A DNA stretch of 8,382 nt, taken from NCBI GenBank assembly GCA_023299945.1, contig JALZVZ010000113.1, forward strand, positions 1 through 8,382, in the 5' to 3' direction. The position numbers were made by a program, and so were the translations under genes. Source of the stretch: Altererythrobacter sp. GTDB lineage: Bacteria; Pseudomonadota; Alphaproteobacteria; Sphingomonadales; Sphingomonadaceae. This document shows, one piece after another, positions 7,558-8,382 of this stretch (its first letter is position 1; each line of letters opens with the position of its first letter). The notes beneath the pieces were generated by a model. It ran no database searches. It was not told where the DNA came from and was given only the letters and a program-made list of their open reading frames with translations.

Positions 7558-8310
7558 TTACGAGAAGGCAAGACCACCATTGATGTCGTAATTTGCGCCG
7601 CTGATGTAGGACGCCTCATCAGATGCCAAATAGGCAACCAGATCAGCGGTTTCTTCAGGGCGACCCTGACGCTTCAACGCTGTTGCATTGGCAACGTTTT
7701 CACGCACTGCATCAGGTGTGAAATTGTCATGGAACGCGGTCGCGATCATGCCAGGGCACAGCGAGTTAACGCGGATGCCTTTGGGACCGAGTTCTTTTGC
7801 AAGGCCGCGGGTCATGGTCATCACAGCGCCTTTTGACGTGGCGTAGGCAATCGCGCCGCCGCCGCCGCCGTCACGACCCGCCTGCGATGCAAGGTTCACA
7901 ATCGCTCCGCCTTCGCCCATCAGCGGCGCAGCAGCTTTACAGGCGAGGAAAGTCGAGGTCGTATTGAGCTGCATAACGAAGTTGAAGAACTCTTCGTCCA
8001 TCTCTTCCAAAGTCTTGCGTGCAACCAGACCGCCTGCATTGTTAACCAGCACGTCAATTTTGTCGCCAAAGGCTGCGCGAGATGCGGCGATAAGCGCATC
8101 CACATCGGCAGGTTTGGTGACATCCGCTTTCACTGCAACGGCCTTGCCGCCGGCCGCTTCAACAGCTGCAACGGTAGCATCAGCATCGGCTTGATTATTG
8201 TTATAGTTCACAACAACATGCGCGCCTTCGCTGCCGAGTTTCACGCATACAGCGCGGCCAATGTCGCGGCTACCGCCGGTTACGATTGCGACTTTACCTG
8301 CAAATTTCAT
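7558..8310 (-). CDS. Short-chain dehydrogenase/reductase, probably uronate-pathway (DEH or fructuronate) reductase
   Basis: A classical 250-residue SDR that would reduce a keto group with NAD(P)H. It shows TGGSRDIG (11-18, cofactor-binding glycines), NNAG (90-93), N116, and the catalytic S142, Y156 and K160 (YATSK). R15 in the glycine motif hints at NADPH, but this is weak evidence. A run of five Gly (148-152) lies between the catalytic Ser and Tyr and is coded by five identical GGC codons. I chose ATG 8310 because MKFAGKVAIVTGG is the normal SDR start and GGGA sits nine bases before it; a GTG at 8325 would add five residues. It leads the operon containing kdgK and uxuA. Likely roles are reduction of DEH (from alginate or oligouronate lyases) to KDG, reduction of fructuronate to mannonate as the SDR-type UxuB of Bacillus does, or a KduD-like step. 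Sequence alone does not decide. Confidence 0.88.
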   Translation of the reverse strand: MKFAGKVAIVTGGSRDIGRAVCVKLGSEGAHVVVNYNNNQADADATVAAVEAAGGKAVAVKADVTKPADVDALIAASRAAFGDKIDVLVNNAGGLVARKTLEEMDEEFFNFVMQLNTTSTFLACKAAAPLMGEGGAIVNLASQAGRDGGGGGAIAYATSKGAVMTMTRGLAKELGPKGIRVNSLCPGMIATAFHDNFTPDAVRENVANATALKRQGRPEETADLVAYLASDEASYISGANYDINGGLAFS

Positions 8311-8382
8311 ATTCTTTAGTCCCACATTTAGATTGAATTTGAATGCCTGAGATTAGGCGGATTTCGGTTTGAGAGGTTTGAT
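8311..8382 (-). promoter_or_regulatory. Upstream leader of the uronate operon, with a small dyad
   Basis: The last 72 bases precede the first visible gene of the minus-strand operon and run off the window. They are AT-rich and contain a near-palindrome GCCTGAGATTAGGC (8345-8358; GCCT/AGGC arms) and a direct repeat of GGTTTG (8366-8371, 8375-8380). These could be operator elements, but no clear -35/-10 pair is visible. Another gene of the same operon may lie beyond the edge. Confidence 0.3.

Noticed and set aside
1..8382. CRISPR array, tRNA, rRNA, insertion sequence or prophage
   Set aside because: No regular spaced repeats, cloverleaf, terminal inverted repeats, transposase or phage proteins were seen on reading both strands.

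Overview
The window joins two unrelated functional blocks that face each other. The left block (about 1-3832, plus strand) is the distal part of a chemotaxis operon. The right block (about 3990-8310, minus strand) is a uronate or keto-deoxy-sugar catabolic operon. Gene order, protein style (CheB and CheR signatures, a loop-poor MCP, an SDR with KdgK and UxuA) and moderately GC-rich coding suggest an alphaproteobacterium, most likely Sphingomonadales/Erythrobacteraceae. That placement is inferred from protein flavour and was not checked by any search.

Left block, in order: the C-terminal end of a CheY-type receiver (1-168); cheB, the receiver-methylesterase (181-1314); cheR, the receptor methyltransferase, whose start overlaps the end of cheB by 10 bp (1305-2180); a 197-bp AT-rich gap holding a 17-bp palindrome next to a TATAAA hexamer; and an MCP with two membrane helices but almost no periplasmic domain (2378-3832). 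CheB and CheR adjust receptor methylation, the MCP is a likely substrate of both, and the CheY fragment belongs to the same relay. CheA and CheW are not in the window and probably lie upstream. A 157-bp convergent gap (3833-3989) without a clear gene or terminator separates the blocks.

Right block, in transcription order (right to left): a short-chain dehydrogenase/reductase (7558-8310), a PfkB-family 2-keto-3-deoxygluconate (KDG) kinase (6484-7515), an Nramp-fold membrane transporter (5186-6445) and mannonate dehydratase UxuA (3990-5171). Gaps are 42, 38 and 14 bp, so they are probably one transcript. UxuA makes KDG from D-mannonate. The SDR could make KDG from an unsaturated-uronate product (DEH), or make mannonate from fructuronate. 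KdgK phosphorylates KDG to KDPG for the Entner-Doudoroff aldolase. Lyases, uronate isomerase, KDPG aldolase, outer-membrane receptor and regulator are not visible.

The most notable item is the transporter. It aligns with Nramp through TM1 and TM6, but all the canonical metal-coordinating positions (DPGN in TM1, MPH in TM6) are replaced. With its place inside a sugar-acid operon, this suggests an Nramp-like protein moving something other than the usual Mn/Fe, possibly the uronate itself. This is a hypothesis, not a demonstrated function.
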